Below are positions 6,693-8,148 of a DNA stretch of 8,148 bases, one piece after another. Each line of letters begins with the position of its first letter. The stretch's first letter is position 1. The notes beneath the pieces are model-generated. The model had not been told where the DNA came from. It was given only the letters and a program-made list of their open reading frames with translations, and did not search any database. This stretch comes from Bacteroidales bacterium (GTDB lineage: Bacteria > Bacteroidota > Bacteroidia > Bacteroidales > UBA932): the NCBI GenBank assembly GCA_016303175.1, contig JAEDMF010000072.1, forward strand, positions 1 to 8,148. Direction: 5' to 3'. A program made the position numbers and the translations under genes.

Positions 6693-8148
6693 ATGAAAAA
6701 ACACATTGCAATATATTTACTCGCGCTCTGCGGCGCTCTTTCCTGCTCATTCCTCGAGAAGGAAGCTGATTTCGTAACTCCGGAAAACTATTATACTACC
6801 GAACAGGAAATGACTCTGGCCCTTAACGGCGTCTATAACCGTTTAATCGACACCAATGGCAGGATGTACAGTAAGGGGCTTTTCAGCTATTTCGTTGTGA
6901 GCGATGAGTTTTTCTATCTGAAACAGTTCAGCGTGAACAATATCAGGGTGATGACTATGGATGCGGCGCATCTGGACATAGGACGTTTCTGGGAAGTGCT
7001 CTATGAAGGCGTGAACAGAGCTAATCTGCTCATTGCAAGCCTGCCCGACGAGAAACTCGATACGGAGAACAAGAAGGCGATAAAGGGCGAGGCCCTGTTC
7101 CTGAGAGGCTACTATTATTTTCTGCTGACTACCTTCTTCGGCGAGGTGCCCCTGAAGACAGAACCCACCCTGGATGCTTCGGATCATTATCTTGCCAAGT
7201 CTCCGCTCAAGGATATTTATGCCCGCATTGTGCGTGATATGCAGGATGCGGAGCAGCTGGTCAAGGACATAGATGCCCTGGGGAGCAATGAAAGGATATC
7301 CAAGACCGGCGTCCAGGCAATTCTGGCGAGGGTGTTCCTCAAAATGGCGGGCGAACCGCTCAAGGATGAAAGCAGGTATGAAGATGCCCTATATTATGCC
7401 AATGAAGTCATTGCTTCTGGCAAGCATGCCCTGAATGAGGACTATTCCGCCATTTTCATCAACCAAATCCGAAATGTCAATGAAGTCCGCGAGTGTATCT
7501 GGGAAGTGGGAATGTACGGCAACAAGATAGGTTCGGAGGATTTGGCTGGTTCGCTCGGTGTGGAAAACGGCATTCTGTGCAGGGACCAGAAGATCGGGTA
7601 TAGCGGCGGTGCCATCCATACAACGAAAAAGTTGTATGACTCCTTTGGAGAGGGAGACTTGAGAAGAGACTGGGCCATTGCTCCATATTATTTCGTTACC
7701 ACCGAAGAAAACACTTCAAAGAAGTATTTCACTGCCAGCCAAATCTACAACCGCAACTGCGGCAAGTGGAGAAGGGAGTATGAAATCGGCACCAAGGCGC
7801 AGAGCTATACCGGCACTAATTTCCCAGTCATCCGCTATAGTGACGTGCTGCTTATGAAGGCAGAGGCCCTCAACAGATGCCTTGGCGGACCTGATGCAAA
7901 TGCACTGGAAGCATTGAATATGGTAAGGAGGCGGGCTTATGGTAAGGCCGTGGATGTGCCCGACCCGAGTTGCGACGTTGTGGCCGGGCTCACTATGGAA
8001 GAATTTCAGGCAGCAATAGAGGATGAGCGTTTCCGCGAATTTTGTTTCGAAGGTATGCGCAAGCTGGATTTGCTCAGATGGGGAACTTACGTCACTACTA
8101 TGAAGGCTCTTGCCGCCGACATCAGCTCTACTGCTCCTGCAGACTTCC
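6693..8148 (+). CDS. SusD/RagB-type surface glycan-binding lipoprotein, 3'-truncated by window edge
   Basis: Outer-membrane lipoprotein that caps the SusC barrel and binds the ligand at the cell surface. The start is ATG 6693, the first ATG after the SusC stop (TAA 6678-6680), with a 12-nt gap; the two genes are in the same frame. 485 whole codons are visible without a stop; SusD proteins usually run 480-600 residues, so probably only the C-terminal end is missing. Seen: lipoprotein signal (MKKHIAIYLLALCGALSC, lipidated Cys18) followed by an acidic stretch (LEKEAD) that suits surface export; the N-terminal SusD helix region (TLALNGVYNRL); GEALFLRGYYYF at 132-143 (SusD-like TPR region); FPVIRYSDVLLMKAEALNR at 377-395; and ERFREFCFEGMRKLDLLRWG at 445-464, both typical of the SusD/RagB C-terminal domain. 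Which ligand it binds cannot be read. It is paired with the SusC gene directly upstream, as is standard. Confidence 0.95.
   Translation, partial: MKKHIAIYLLALCGALSCSFLEKEADFVTPENYYTTEQEMTLALNGVYNRLIDTNGRMYSKGLFSYFVVSDEFFYLKQFSVNNIRVMTMDAAHLDIGRFWEVLYEGVNRANLLIASLPDEKLDTENKKAIKGEALFLRGYYYFLLTTFFGEVPLKTEPTLDASDHYLAKSPLKDIYARIVRDMQDAEQLVKDIDALGSNERISKTGVQAILARVFLKMAGEPLKDESRYEDALYYANEVIASGKHALNEDYSAIFINQIRNVNEVRECIWEVGMYGNKIGSEDLAGSLGVENGILCRDQKIGYSGGAIHTTKKLYDSFGEGDLRRDWAIAPYYFVTTEENTSKKYFTASQIYNRNCGKWRREYEIGTKAQSYTGTNFPVIRYSDVLLMKAEALNRCLGGPDANALEALNMVRRRAYGKAVDVPDPSCDVVAGLTMEEFQAAIEDERFREFCFEGMRKLDLLRWGTYVTTMKALAADISSTAPADF

Overview
The window holds part of one plus-strand, polysaccharide-utilisation-type operon from a member of the Bacteroidota, most likely Bacteroidales. 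The adjacent SusC-type TonB-dependent receptor and SusD-type lipoprotein are hallmarks of that phylum. The very short gene spacing and the lack of recognisable Shine-Dalgarno sequences before the starts agree with this. By eye the base composition is balanced, roughly half G+C, and looks even across all four genes. Nothing suggests a foreign insert.

Layout, left to right: (1) 1-1853, the C-terminal 616 residues of an FAD-dependent oxidoreductase of the FAD_oxidored (PF12831-like) type, with its N-terminus off the left edge. (2) 1879-3525, a complete sodium:solute symporter of the SSS family (inner membrane). (3) 3522-6680, a complete SusC-type outer-membrane receptor whose first ATG overlaps the symporter stop by 4 bases (ATGA). 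(4) 6693-8148, a SusD-type surface lipoprotein that runs off the right edge after 485 codons. Gaps are 25 nt, -4 nt and 12 nt, so there is no room for an internal promoter or terminator and the genes are probably co-transcribed. There is no gene-free stretch over 300 bases. I saw no RNA gene, mobile element, CRISPR array or long repeat.

Proposed joint role (inference): SusC/SusD capture a glycan fragment or other bulky ligand at the surface and import it to the periplasm with TonB energy. The SSS protein moves a small product across the inner membrane with sodium. The FAD enzyme oxidises, or otherwise redox-modifies, the substrate or a product. No glycoside hydrolase, polysaccharide lyase, sulfatase or regulator is visible, so the substrate cannot be named. 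The most notable point is the tight linkage of a flavoenzyme and an inner-membrane symporter directly to a SusCD pair. Each family is well known. I did not find a convincing new system in the window.
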